This document shows, in pieces, positions 1-7,452 of a stretch of DNA of 64,000 nucleotides. A program made the translations under genes and the position numbers. The stretch is from an uncultured Collinsella sp. (GTDB taxonomy: Bacteria; Actinomycetota; Coriobacteriia; Coriobacteriales; Coriobacteriaceae). The stretch lies in contig UQMW01000002.1 in NCBI GenBank assembly GCA_900542275.1, forward strand, positions 1 through 64,000, written 5' to 3'. The notes under the pieces were generated by a model that did no database searches, had not been told where the DNA came from, and saw only the letters and a list, made by a program, of their open reading frames with translations. The stretch's first letter is position 1, and the number at the start of each line of letters is the position of its first letter.

Positions 1-129
1 ATTTTACATTTCATAGGTTTCTTCCTCAGTGAATAAAAACTGTCATAATTGCCGCCAGCATAGCCGCTATGACCGTCATGCCTATCGCCATGTGCAGGAT
101 GGATGCAAAAATGCCCGTGCTTGATACCC

Positions 130-735
130 CTACTTCCGCGCCGTGACGCAGAGCCAATTTTTCTTTTTGTGTATCTGCACCTCGTGAAAACCCGCCTGCT
201 CCAGACATGCCTTTAATTCAATGTCCTTGTAGATGGTCATGCCGCCGATGATCTGCGTCCACCTCTCGTCCTTGTCCGTATCGCCATTGCTCTCGTTGCA
301 GATAAGAATTGTCCCGCCTGGCTTCAGCGTCCGCCAGACCTCACGGAAGCATCGGGGCAAATCAGGCCAAAAATAGACGGTCTCAAAGGCCGTGGCGGCA
401 TCGAAGTAGCTATCCTCAAACACCATATCCGCCACACTGCCTTGCAGAACGGCGCAACGCCCCTCCTGAATTGCAATTCGGTTGAGCTTTCTAGTCTTCT
501 CCACGCTGACGGGCGAATAGTCGACGCCCTTGACGACGCCATGCGGGCATTTTTTCAGCAGCCGTTTTATGTTCGCCCCGCCGCCGCAGCCGCAATCCAG
601 CACCTTGGCATTTGGCGCAAGTCGTAGAAATCGAAGTCCCCACCGCGCCACAGGGCTGTGGCCCAGATTCATCATGGCAACCATAAGTTTTCCGCCGAGG
701 CCCACGGGCTTGCGGGTGTTTTCAAAGAACGACAT
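130..735 (-). CDS. Class I SAM-dependent methyltransferase (distal gene of pair)
   Basis: Predicted cytosolic methyltransferase of 201 residues with a Rossmann fold. The SAM-binding motif I reads VLDCGCGGGAN near residues 45-55, followed by the acidic motif II (VKGVDYSP) and a motif-IV/post-I stretch (FDAATAFETVYFWPD). The start chosen is the ATG at 735, because GGAGGGG sits 6-7 bases upstream; a longer reading frame to 765 has no such site. It overlaps the upstream methyltransferase gene by 14 bases, so the two are translationally coupled. The substrate is unknown. Since the pair lies behind a DtxR-like operator, a role in metallophore or iron-related metabolism is possible, but that is inference. 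Confidence 0.85.
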   Translation of the reverse strand: MSFFENTRKPVGLGGKLMVAMMNLGHSPVARWGLRFLRLAPNAKVLDCGCGGGANIKRLLKKCPHGVVKGVDYSPVSVEKTRKLNRIAIQEGRCAVLQGSVADMVFEDSYFDAATAFETVYFWPDLPRCFREVWRTLKPGGTILICNESNGDTDKDERWTQIIGGMTIYKDIELKACLEQAGFHEVQIHKKKNWLCVTARK

Positions 736-1351
736 CTGGCCCCTCCGATTTCGTGCATTCCGCATAGGTCAATGGGAACGAGGCCTTCAGCACCGCGCTT
801 TTCTGCACCGCCCAGCCGTTTTGACGCAGGAAACGCAGGTATTCCTCGCTTGTCCACCTGCTGTGGAGGGGGAATCCCGCCATACTCATGAAAAAGGCTT
901 TTGCCTTGCCGGAAACCGAGTTCCCCGCGTGGGTGAAGGTCGGCGCGATGAGCACGCCGTCGTCCTTCAGTACCCGCCTGATTTCTTGCAGTGCCTTTTC
1001 CGGATGCGGCACTATGTGAAGCGCGTTGGACGCGATCACCACTTCGAAGGACTTCTGTGCATAGGGCAGGCGGAACATATCTTGTACGGAAAAGTGCAGC
1101 TTTGCGGATTGATTGTCCCGCTTTGCTTCAAGGATCATCTGTGCAGAAGCGTCCGTAGCCTCGATGTGCACCGCCGCATCCACGATGCTCTTTGCGATAA
1201 GCCCCGTGCCGGTGGCAACCTCCAGTACGGTTTTTGCTTTCACCACCGGCCTGATCAGCTCATACATCTTCTCATACGCCGCCCGGTCCTTTCGCATGAA
1301 ACGGTCGTACCGACCGGCATTCTTGTCCCAGAAGCCCTTGCGTTCGTGCAT
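722..1351 (-). CDS. Class I SAM-dependent methyltransferase (proximal gene of pair)
   Basis: Methyltransferase of 209 residues of the UbiE/Methyltransf_11 type. Motif I is VLEVATGTGL near residues 42-51, and the acidic end of strand beta2 is IEATDAS. A conserved post-motif (VVIASNALHIVPHPEKAL) with ASNALH is typical of small-molecule methyltransferases. The ATG at 1351 follows a run of G that acts as a ribosome binding site. It is the first gene of a two-gene operon reading leftward, and its promoter region holds a DtxR-like palindrome and a second short inverted repeat. The substrate cannot be told from sequence. Confidence 0.86.
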   Translation of the reverse strand: MHERKGFWDKNAGRYDRFMRKDRAAYEKMYELIRPVVKAKTVLEVATGTGLIAKSIVDAAVHIEATDASAQMILEAKRDNQSAKLHFSVQDMFRLPYAQKSFEVVIASNALHIVPHPEKALQEIRRVLKDDGVLIAPTFTHAGNSVSGKAKAFFMSMAGFPLHSRWTSEEYLRFLRQNGWAVQKSAVLKASFPLTYAECTKSEGPDVVL

Positions 1352-1370
1352 GGCTATCGCCCCCCAAACA

Positions 1371-1386
1371 GTTAGAGCAATCTAAC
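1371..1386. promoter_or_regulatory. Inverted repeat GTTAGA-N4-TCTAAC upstream of methyltransferase operon
   Basis: A perfect 6-bp inverted repeat with a 4-base spacer lies 20 bases before the methyltransferase start codon, close to a plausible minus-strand -10 (TATAGT). It could be a second operator or a small leader hairpin. It shares the TTAG/CTAA half-site flavour of the DtxR-like site 22 bases upstream. Confidence 0.4.
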
Positions 1387-1407
1387 TATAACACACGAAT
1401 CATGCAG

Positions 1408-1426
1408 TAAGATAAGGCTAACCTTA
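1408..1426. promoter_or_regulatory. DtxR/IdeR-like iron box
   Basis: The 19-mer TAAGATAAGGCTAACCTTA matches the remembered DtxR/IdeR consensus TTAGGTTAGGCTAACCTAA at 15 of 19 positions, including the whole core GGCTAACCT. It lies 57 bases upstream of the methyltransferase operon start, where it would overlap the -35 region. This predicts metal-dependent repression of the two methyltransferases. The regulator itself is not in the window. Confidence 0.55.
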
Positions 1427-1429
1427 TTT

Positions 1430-2040
1430 CTTGGCCAAGACGCATCTCTTCGGTTTTGCTTATAACGGTGTGAGTCAGATACTAAACTGGAGCTGAAGAA
1501 GGAGCTTGGCGGACAGGTAGGTCGATACCGGTTCCCGGAACGGTGATCCAGCCAATTACACCAGGGCTCTAGTCATGCAGATAAACCCAATCCATGACGG
1601 GAAATAGGTCCTTTTCTCTAGCTCGACGTCTTTCGGAGCTTGACGATTTGGACTGATGGAGGTGAGAAGTCCCTCACTGCGCCAATACCAGAAGATTGCG
1701 CTATAGACATCTCTCCGACCCTTTGAATCACCCCTTTTCACGCCACCCGCTACGAACCCCGGCGGAAACTAGGGAGTGATTAAAAAGGCGACCTGCGGTT
1801 TTGCGAATCAATTGAGTCATTCACAAAATCGCGAATTAAGGGCCTGATTCGCCCAAATTGCGCACGAATTGGCCCTTAGGCGGTACGACGCGACACGCAT
1901 CGACAACACTCGGCCTGGATTAGTCACTGAGCGGGAATAGCGGGAACTGGCTTTTGAACTCGCGTTTTGATACCGTCGAGTACCGCCTGATGCTGTTTCG
2001 GCGCCGCCATAGAGTAAAGCCACCAGCGAAATAACGGGAA
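1430..2040. other. Gene-poor intergenic stretch
   Basis: About 600 bases without a convincing gene. Open frames here are short, lack ribosome binding sites and do not resemble known families. Codon structure is unlike the flanking genes, so this may be decayed DNA. No tRNA, repeat or transposase motif was recognised. Confidence 0.5.
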
Positions 2041-2044
2041 TAAA

Positions 2045-2080
2045 AGCCTCCGGACCCTCTGGTTCGGAGGCTATCTTTTT
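2045..2080 (-). terminator. Rho-independent terminator downstream of merR
   Basis: Perfect 8-bp stem AGCCTCCG/CGGAGGCT with a 12-base loop. It is followed by T-rich sequence on both strands (TTTTATT on the minus strand, CTTTTT on the plus strand). It lies 54 bases past the merR stop codon and can work in either direction. Confidence 0.7.
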
Positions 2081-2133
2081 GCATATCTGCCTAAAACGAC
2101 TCCTTGCCAAAGCCCCTTGAGCATCGGGCGGCA

Positions 2134-2574
2134 TTATTGAGTGTGGGCGTTATCGTAGGTATCTTTGATTTCTTCTGGCAAATTATCGGGAATCAGCGCC
2201 TTCACTCTATCCTCGTTGCCATCTTGGATTGCCTGCTCGTAGTACCAGCATTTGAACTTCAGCATGTCGAGCGCGCGGTTCATGTTCACGATCTCCGACT
2301 CCATGTGGGCCTTGCGCTCCTCGAACATGGCCTTGCGTTTGGGGTATGTTGAGGGACCCTCTGCGCACCATTCCATGAACAGCCGGATGTCCTTGATCTC
2401 CATTCCAGCCTTCTTTAGGCATTCGATGACCCGAAGCGCTTCGAGTTCCGTATCGCTGAATCGGCGAATGCCGGATGCCCGCTCCAGCCCCGGGAACAAT
2501 CCCTGCTTGTCGTAATATCGCAGCGTTGAAGCGGGCAAACCGAACATTTCCGCCACCTGTCCGATTGTGTACAT
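2134..2574 (-). CDS. MerR family transcriptional regulator
   Basis: DNA-binding activator/repressor of 146 residues. The N-terminal winged helix-turn-helix (YTIGQVAEMFGLPASTLRYYDKQGL, residues 2-26) carries the MerR signature LRYYDKxGL. A dimerisation coiled coil follows (residues about 75-115, MFEERKAHMESEIVNMNRAL). A GGAGGAGCC ribosome binding site precedes the ATG. It is divergent from a flavin reductase gene, and the shared gap contains a 19-bp-spaced promoter with a dyad, the classic MerR target. No conserved metal-binding cysteine pair is evident; the single C-terminal WCAEG and KCWYYE cysteines could sense electrophiles, as in AdhR/NmlR-type members, but this is inference. Confidence 0.92.
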   Translation of the reverse strand: MYTIGQVAEMFGLPASTLRYYDKQGLFPGLERASGIRRFSDTELEALRVIECLKKAGMEIKDIRLFMEWCAEGPSTYPKRKAMFEERKAHMESEIVNMNRALDMLKFKCWYYEQAIQDGNEDRVKALIPDNLPEEIKDTYDNAHTQ

Positions 2575-2605
2575 GGCTCCTCCGAAACAATGTCGAATTC
2601 ATTCC

Positions 2606-2636
2606 TTGACCTAAAGTCAGGTTTAGGTATTACCTT
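2606..2636 (+). promoter_or_regulatory. MerR-type promoter with 19-bp spacer and dyad
   Basis: The -35 is TTGACC (2606-2611) and the -10 is TACCTT (2631-2636), separated by 19 bp. A perfect 7-bp inverted repeat ACCTAAA-N6-TTTAGGT (2609-2628) sits inside the spacer. Over-long spacers with a central dyad are the hallmark of MerR-activated promoters. It drives the flavin reductase and CMD-cupin genes. Confidence 0.8.
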
Positions 2637-2679
2637 CATTCTCGTCAATGTAAATCGGGAGCGCAAGGGGTATTCCGTA

Positions 2680-3219
2680 ATGGGCAAAACGGTTTTGATA
2701 GTTTCTTCAAGTCCACGAAAGAATGGCAATTCCGAGACGCTGGCGGAGGCTTTCGCCAACGGCGCGCGGGAGGCAGGTCACAGCGTTGAGACCGTGCGTC
2801 TGCGCGAGAAGCAAATGGGCTTCTGCAGGGGCTGCCTTGCCTGCTTAAAGTTGGGGCGTTGCGTCATCCAAGACGATGCCGTGGAAATTGCCGCCAAAAT
2901 GCACGATGCGGATGTGCTGGTGTTTGCAACGCCCGTCTACTACTACAGCGTCTGCGGCCAGCTCAAAACCATGCTGGACCGCGCTAACCCGCTTTTTGGC
3001 TCCGATTATGCATTCACCGAGGCATATCTGTTGGCGACGGCGGCGGAGAACGGGCGCTCGACCTTCGACGGGGCGAAAAAGGCGATGCAGGGATGGGTTG
3101 ACTGTTTCTCCCGCTGCACGCTCGCTGGAACGGTTTTCGCCGGCGGCGTGAACGGCGTGGGCGAAATCGCCGGGCATCCCGCTCTGGAGCAGGCGCGGCG
3201 AATGGGCATGGGAATCTAG
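2680..3219 (+). CDS. Flavodoxin-fold NAD(P)H-dependent FMN reductase
   Basis: Cytosolic flavoprotein of 179 residues. The N-terminal FMN-phosphate loop is SSSPRKNGNSETLAEAF (residues 9-25). The central FATPVYYYSVCGQLKTMLDR segment is the usual flavin/partner-binding strand. A Cys-rich motif CRGCLACLKLGRC resembles iron-sulfur flavoproteins and NADPH-dependent reductases. The ATG at 2680 follows AAGGGG; earlier in-frame starts fall in the promoter. It is the first gene downstream of the MerR-type promoter and is followed 63 bases later by the CMD-cupin gene, suggesting a two-gene detoxification or redox operon. Substrate unknown. Confidence 0.88.
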   Translation: MGKTVLIVSSSPRKNGNSETLAEAFANGAREAGHSVETVRLREKQMGFCRGCLACLKLGRCVIQDDAVEIAAKMHDADVLVFATPVYYYSVCGQLKTMLDRANPLFGSDYAFTEAYLLATAAENGRSTFDGAKKAMQGWVDCFSRCTLAGTVFAGGVNGVGEIAGHPALEQARRMGMGI

Positions 3220-3282
3220 CCGGGCTGTTTGGCCGCGCGGAAACAGATTTGTGCCAAAACTATCGACAGGAGGAAATCGATC

Positions 3283-4047
3283 ATGGCAGTTAAACAGACG
3301 GCAGGCAGAGACGCCCTGGGGGAGTTCGCTCCCAAATTCGCACAGCTCAACGACGACGTGCTGTTCGGCGAGGTGTGGAGCCGAGAGAGTGAGCTCTCCC
3401 TGCGCGACCGCAGCGTGGTGACGGTGGTTGCCCTGATGTCGCAGGGGCTGACGGACTCTTCGTTCAAATATCACCTGATGTCCGCAAAGAACAATGGAGT
3501 GACCAGGACGGAGATAGCGGAAATCCTTACGCACGCGGCGTTTTATGCGGGTTGGCCCAAGGCGTGGGCTGCCTTCCGCATGGCGAAGGAGGTCTGGGCG
3601 GCCGACGATGCCGCCGACGCAAGGGCTCAGCACCAAAACGAGATGGTTTTCCCCATCGGTGCCCCCAACGACGCCTTCGCGAAGTACTTTATCGGGCAAA
3701 GCTACCTCGCGCCCCTTTCCACCGAGCAGGTCGGTGTCCACAACGTGACGTTCGAGCCCGGCTGCCGCAACAACTGGCACGTCCATCACGCCAAAAGCGG
3801 CGGTGGGCAGATCCTCGTCTGCGTGGCTGGTCGAGGGTTTTACCAGGAGTGGGGAAAGCCGGCACAGGAGCTGCGCCCCGGCGACGTGGTCAACATCGCC
3901 CCGGGGGTGAAGCACTGGCACGGCGCCGCGCCCGACAGCTGGTTCTCGCATCTCGCGTTGGAGGTTCCGGGCGAGGAGACCTCCAACGAGTGGCTGGAGC
4001 CCGTGGGCGACGATGCATACCTTAAAGCGACCAACAAGGAGGCTTAA
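3283..4047 (+). CDS. Carboxymuconolactone decarboxylase-cupin fusion protein
   Basis: Protein of 254 residues with two domains. Residues 15-105 form a CMD/AhpD-like helical domain (LRDRSVVTVVALMSQGL, then KNNGVTRTEIAEILTHAAFYAGWP). Residues 145-225 form a cupin with metal-ligand motifs (NNWHVHHAKSGGGQILVCVAG; later PGVKHWHGAAPDSWFSHLAL). The CMD part has no CxxC redox pair, so it resembles the decarboxylase branch rather than AhpD peroxiredoxin partners. The ATG at 3283 has a perfect AGGAGG. Such fusions occur beside flavin reductases and MerR regulators. The exact reaction is unknown. Its stop codon shares the TTAA tetranucleotide with the stop of the convergent sirtuin gene. Confidence 0.9.
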   Translation: MAVKQTAGRDALGEFAPKFAQLNDDVLFGEVWSRESELSLRDRSVVTVVALMSQGLTDSSFKYHLMSAKNNGVTRTEIAEILTHAAFYAGWPKAWAAFRMAKEVWAADDAADARAQHQNEMVFPIGAPNDAFAKYFIGQSYLAPLSTEQVGVHNVTFEPGCRNNWHVHHAKSGGGQILVCVAGRGFYQEWGKPAQELRPGDVVNIAPGVKHWHGAAPDSWFSHLALEVPGEETSNEWLEPVGDDAYLKATNKEA

Positions 4048-4895
4048 GCACCGTCGCCCGTCCGCGCCGCCGAGAGCAGCGCGCCCAAATCTGCCTGAAT
4101 CGCCTCTGCCTTGCTTCCGAGCTGCAGCGGAGCCGAGCCGTTCGAGATGTTGACGCTCAACAGGTGCGCATCCGGCAGCTTCGCGGTCATGCTCCAGAAC
4201 GGGAGCGTGATGATGCCGGGGGTCATCTCGCCCACGCCGAGCTCCAGCAACAGCACGCGGCGATCGCTGCGCTCGCGCACGAAGCGCTCGTATCGTCCGA
4301 GGCTCTCGCGCCAGGCCGCACCCTGCAGAAACGTGTCGTCGCGCACCCACGGCACAAGCTGCCAGCCGCAGTGCGGGCATCGGGGGACATCCTCGCTGCG
4401 GACCTCGAACCCCGCCATGCCCGCGAGCATGCGCTCGACGTAGGGGCTCGCCTCGAAGAGCTCGTCGCAGCATGGCTGCTTGCATTGAAGGTGCGCGAAG
4501 CTTCCCTGATAGTTGCAGATCCTCTCGGTGGGAAACGTCTTCTCGACTTGGGTGTCCACATTGGTGCTCAGGATGAAGTAGTCCTTATGGCCGATGAGGG
4601 ACCGTAGGTCGAGATAGGGCTGCGAGGTCGGCTCGCGCAGCATGAAGTCGATGTATCGCGCATAGTATGCCCATCGCTGCTCGAGGCTGGGGTAGAGGTG
4701 GTAGAAGCCGTCGAAAAGGCTCTTGAAGCCAAAGGCTTGCTGCCAGTCCGTCATTCCGGCGCGCGCCATGCCTGCGCGGTTGTAATGGTTGAACCCGGCG
4801 GCGCTTGACATGCCCGAGCCGATGCCGACGATGATGGCGTCGGCATCGTCGATAAGGCTTCGAAGCCTATACGCTTCCCTCTCTAGAGACGGCAT
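4044..4895 (-). CDS. Sir2 family protein, class M-like (third gene of cluster)
   Basis: Sirtuin-fold protein of 283 residues. The NAD-binding loop is GIGSGMSSAAGF (residues 24-35), with the STNVDTQ strand motif near residue 110. The position of the usual catalytic His is Gln (NYQGSF). A zinc-binding set follows: LQCKQPCC, later CPHC. The C-terminal ELGVGEMTP and VNISNG complete the Rossmann fold. Replacement of the catalytic His by Gln is, from memory, typical of the macrodomain-linked class M sirtuins that act as protein ADP-ribosyltransferases. A GAGGAG site lies within the end of the upstream gene, with 13 bases of overlap. It is therefore the last gene of a three-sirtuin operon. Confidence 0.88.
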   Translation of the reverse strand: MPSLEREAYRLRSLIDDADAIIVGIGSGMSSAAGFNHYNRAGMARAGMTDWQQAFGFKSLFDGFYHLYPSLEQRWAYYARYIDFMLREPTSQPYLDLRSLIGHKDYFILSTNVDTQVEKTFPTERICNYQGSFAHLQCKQPCCDELFEASPYVERMLAGMAGFEVRSEDVPRCPHCGWQLVPWVRDDTFLQGAAWRESLGRYERFVRERSDRRVLLLELGVGEMTPGIITLPFWSMTAKLPDAHLLSVNISNGSAPLQLGSKAEAIQADLGALLSAARTGDGA

Positions 4896-5581
4896 TGGGC
4901 AATCTCCTCGAAAGCCGGGGCCATATCGCCGTCAACGAGAATCGTCTCGCACGATGCATCGGGCGCCATAGCCTGGCTGTAGTTGAACACGATGTAGGTG
5001 GCGTGCTCGCAGACGTTCGCGATCTGGGCGAGCATGTGCTTTATGATGCCGTTGCGCAGTCCCACGCCAAGTTCGAGGATGGCGACCCTGCCGTTGCGAT
5101 GGGCTTGCACAAGGCGCTCGAGCTCCTCGAGCTGGGTCATGGCGAGGGCGTCTGGATGGGCGAGGCGCCGCTCGTCAACCGACGTGCGCGTGCTCCCCTC
5201 AGTCTCGAGCACGCGCTCCTCGTCGAACCCGGCGCGCGCGAAGTGCCCGTCGATGTTGCATGTGACCACGAAGGTGTCGGCGTGCTCCGTAAGACGCCGC
5301 AGCCCGTTCATGAGCGAGCCGGGCTCATATTCGAGATACTCCTTTTGATGGAACCGCTCGGCCCATCGGCGTCGCACGCTGGCATCCGGGGAAGCGAGCC
5401 CCTGCAGTATGCAGCCGATGCCGTCTGCCTGAGCGAGGTCGCCGTACGCCTCTTGGAAATGAGCATCGGCGCAGAAAAGGTTGAGCCCCTCCGCCATGTC
5501 GAGTCCGTTGCTAGCGCCGATGATGACAAGATCCGCTTCGGCTAGCGCCCTGCCTATGCGAACTGCTTTCGCCGTCTCCAT
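4883..5581 (-). CDS. Degenerate Sir2-like protein without zinc site (second gene of cluster)
   Basis: Protein of 232 residues aligning by motif order with its two neighbours but clearly decayed in function. The NAD loop is GASNGLDMAEG, the strand motif TCNIDGHFARAGF is retained, and the catalytic Gln position reads ETEGS (Glu). The whole zinc-ribbon segment (CxxCC...CPHC) is missing, so the protein is about 50 residues shorter. The final ELGVGLRNGIIKH and VFNYSQ elements of the fold remain. The reading frame is intact with a strong GGGGAGG ribosome binding site, so it is not an obvious pseudogene. A regulatory, non-catalytic subunit partnering with the flanking sirtuins is a reasonable inference. 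Confidence 0.8.
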   Translation of the reverse strand: METAKAVRIGRALAEADLVIIGASNGLDMAEGLNLFCADAHFQEAYGDLAQADGIGCILQGLASPDASVRRRWAERFHQKEYLEYEPGSLMNGLRRLTEHADTFVVTCNIDGHFARAGFDEERVLETEGSTRTSVDERRLAHPDALAMTQLEELERLVQAHRNGRVAILELGVGLRNGIIKHMLAQIANVCEHATYIVFNYSQAMAPDASCETILVDGDMAPAFEEIAQCRL

Positions 5582-5584
5582 GCG

Positions 5585-6550
5585 CTACCTCCCCAGCGTC
5601 TTGCGCACGTCGGCAAGCACGTCGGCGATGTCGGCGCGAACGGCGAGCCCCCGATCCTCGATCGCGCGGGGGAGAAACTGCGTCTTGTTGTTTACGGCGA
5701 TGTAGCTGGCCTGCGGTAACTGCGCCGTGAGGGCCCAGAACGGCTCCTGGATAAACGCGGGCGTCATGCGGCCCACACCCAGCTCGAGGAAGAGGATCCT
5801 CTGCCGTGCGTGCGCGTCGAGCCAGTCGGACACCTTGCGGTACTGCTCCTCGTAGAGTTCGCCCTGCAGGAAGTTGCCGTAGCCGCGAACCCAGGGGAAC
5901 GCCTCTGCCCCGCAGTGCGGGCAGCGCGGCACGAGCTCTGTCGGAACCTCAAGGCCGTCTCCCATGGCCTCTACCATGCGGGAGACCGGCTCGACCGCAT
6001 CCCACACCGCGTCGGTGCAACAGTGGGAGCACTGAAAGAAGCGGTGGTCGCCTTGGATCTCTGCCACTTTCTCCCAGGGATAGAGCTTCACAAACTGCGT
6101 GTCCTGGTTGGTGGTGAGCACGAAGAAATCCTTCTCGGCGATAATGGTGTCGAGGTCCCTGTAGGGCTTGCGCAGCGGGGCGTTGAGCGTGGTGTCGAGG
6201 AAGGTGGCGAGGTATCCCCAGCGCGCCTCGGCGGTGGGCCAGCGGTAGAACGACCCCTCGAAAGCGCCCTTGAAACCGTAGCGCTCGGCGAATTTGCCGA
6301 AATGCCTGCGATAGGTTGCGTTGTCCTCGTAATAGAAGTCGCCGCCGCCCGCCGCGGAGAGCCCAGAGGCCCCGCCCACCAGCACGCAATCGGCTTCCTC
6401 GATCATGCGGGCGAAGTCCCTGATTTGCTGGTCGTAGGGCTCGGGCTCGCGGTCACTCAGCTCATAGGGCGTGCCGCCGCTGCGGTAGGCGGCCTGAAGG
6501 GAAAACGATTGGTTGGTGAGCTCGATAACGAGCTGCTCGTACAGGGTCAC
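5585..6550 (-). CDS. Sir2 family protein, class M-like (first gene of cluster)
   Basis: Protein of 321 residues, with an N-terminal extension of about 45 residues relative to its neighbours. The NAD loop is GGASGLSAAGG, the strand motif TTNQDTQF, the catalytic position Gln (EIQGDHR), and the zinc ligands FQCSHCC and RCPHCGAE. The C-terminal part has ELGVGRMTP and AVNNKT. The start chosen is a GTG at 6550, because AGAAGG lies 6 bases upstream; longer frames run through the promoter and into the divergent tetR leader. Only 3 bases separate it from the next sirtuin gene. A TetR-type operator overlaps its -10 box. Confidence 0.87.
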   Translation of the reverse strand: MTLYEQLVIELTNQSFSLQAAYRSGGTPYELSDREPEPYDQQIRDFARMIEEADCVLVGGASGLSAAGGGDFYYEDNATYRRHFGKFAERYGFKGAFEGSFYRWPTAEARWGYLATFLDTTLNAPLRKPYRDLDTIIAEKDFFVLTTNQDTQFVKLYPWEKVAEIQGDHRFFQCSHCCTDAVWDAVEPVSRMVEAMGDGLEVPTELVPRCPHCGAEAFPWVRGYGNFLQGELYEEQYRKVSDWLDAHARQRILFLELGVGRMTPAFIQEPFWALTAQLPQASYIAVNNKTQFLPRAIEDRGLAVRADIADVLADVRKTLGR

Positions 6551-6569
6551 TGGATACCTTCTTTCAGCT

Positions 6570-6589
6570 ATTATAAACAGGTGTCTATA
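6570..6589. promoter_or_regulatory. Sirtuin operon -10 box overlapped by TetR-like operator
   Basis: A minus-strand TATAAT occurs at 6570-6575. It is overlapped by the near-palindrome TATAAACAGGTGTCTATA (6572-6589), symmetric at 7 of 9 base pairs. It lies 22 bases before the GTG of the first sirtuin gene and about 105 bases before tetR, so the TetR protein probably represses the sirtuin operon here. Confidence 0.55.
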
Positions 6590-6693
6590 AAAAGTATCCA
6601 TGTCGATTTGCTTAAGAGCAATGAACAGCTTCGGCCTGCTGTCGATAAACGAGCGTTTGCCGGGCATTGTCGAGCGTTGCAATTGGAGGGGTA

Positions 6694-7254
6694 ATGGAAG
6701 CGGGGAAGATCGATCGTCGCCGACGCTATACACTCTCGGTCATACGGGAGGCGTTCTTCGCGCTGCTGGCCGAGGTCGGCTTCGCGAAGATGACGGTAGC
6801 GGATATTTGCCGCCGCGCCGATATCAACCGTGGCACGTTCTATCTGCACTACGAGGACAAGTTCGCCCTGCTCGACGCGCTTATCGACGAGGCCTTGGCG
6901 GCGGTGCCGCCGCTCGAGGGAACGGAGGCGGGTGCCCTCTGCCAGCGTCCGCCGGCAAACGATGACTATTATCTGCTCTACTCGGATGACGACGCGTACG
7001 CCCGGGTGGCACAGCGCGTCGTCGAGCGCGGCGCCGAGCAGATGGTTCCCTCGATCATGGAGGAGACTGGGCTTTCGCGCGAGGACGCCTATCTGCTCTT
7101 CGTCCACAACGTCCAGGGAAATCTCGCGGTCAACCGCCTGCTCGGTTGGAGGCGAGGGCCCGAGTTTGCCCACGCTCAGGAGCTGCTCAGCGCCTATTCC
7201 GAAGGGGGCATGCGGGCGGTATCGGCTCGTCACGATCCTCGTAGCTCGTCTTGA
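6694..7254 (+). CDS. TetR/AcrR family transcriptional regulator
   Basis: Repressor of 186 residues. The N-terminal helix-turn-helix spans residues about 10-55 (YTLSVIREAFFALLAEVG, then MTVADICRRADINRGTFYLHY), with the TetR signature GTFYLHYEDKFALLDALI. The C-terminal ligand-binding half is of the TetR_C_7-like, divergent type. The ATG at 6694 has GGAGGGG just upstream. It is divergent from the sirtuin operon and is its obvious regulator through the palindrome at 6572-6589. The ligand is unknown. Confidence 0.9.
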   Translation: MEAGKIDRRRRYTLSVIREAFFALLAEVGFAKMTVADICRRADINRGTFYLHYEDKFALLDALIDEALAAVPPLEGTEAGALCQRPPANDDYYLLYSDDDAYARVAQRVVERGAEQMVPSIMEETGLSREDAYLLFVHNVQGNLAVNRLLGWRRGPEFAHAQELLSAYSEGGMRAVSARHDPRSSS

Positions 7255-7414
7255 CCGCATGTCATTTCAGGTAGGTGGCGTTGCTATGGGCCCTCTTTGA
7301 TTTTCGACGTTGTATAAGGCAATCGCAATCGTCTTGAGCTTCTTTAGGGAACTTGAACAAGAGATATGGCCTGCTGGCGATTGATTAACACCATTCGTTT
7401 TGGTTACAAGAAAG

Positions 7415-7436
7415 CATGCTGCGCGCCTGCAGCATG
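7415..7436 (+). promoter_or_regulatory. Perfect hairpin just before a ribosome binding site
   Basis: Inverted repeat CATGCTGC-N6-GCAGCATG ends 3-4 bases before the GAGGGAGAGG ribosome binding site of the flavodoxin-like gene. It could be an operator or a translational control hairpin. No terminator-like T run follows. Confidence 0.35.
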
Positions 7437-7452
7437 AGGGAGAGGGAATCCT

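Noticed and set aside
26..208. Short hydrophobic minus-strand frame ending at 26
   Set aside because: The hydrophobic end could be a small membrane peptide or a remnant, but its start overlaps the methyltransferase gene, no ribosome binding site is present, and there is no family match.
1817..2134. A 105-codon minus-strand frame in the gene-poor gap
   Set aside because: No ribosome binding site, crosses a terminator hairpin, and has no resemblance to a protein family.
4044..4047. Shared TTAA used as stop codon by two convergent genes
   Set aside because: Real, but a trivial consequence of tight convergent packing; no functional significance claimed.
2845..4485. A long minus-strand frame opposite the flavin reductase and CMD-cupin genes
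   Set aside because: Mirror of strongly coding sequence on the plus strand; no ribosome binding site and no motif.
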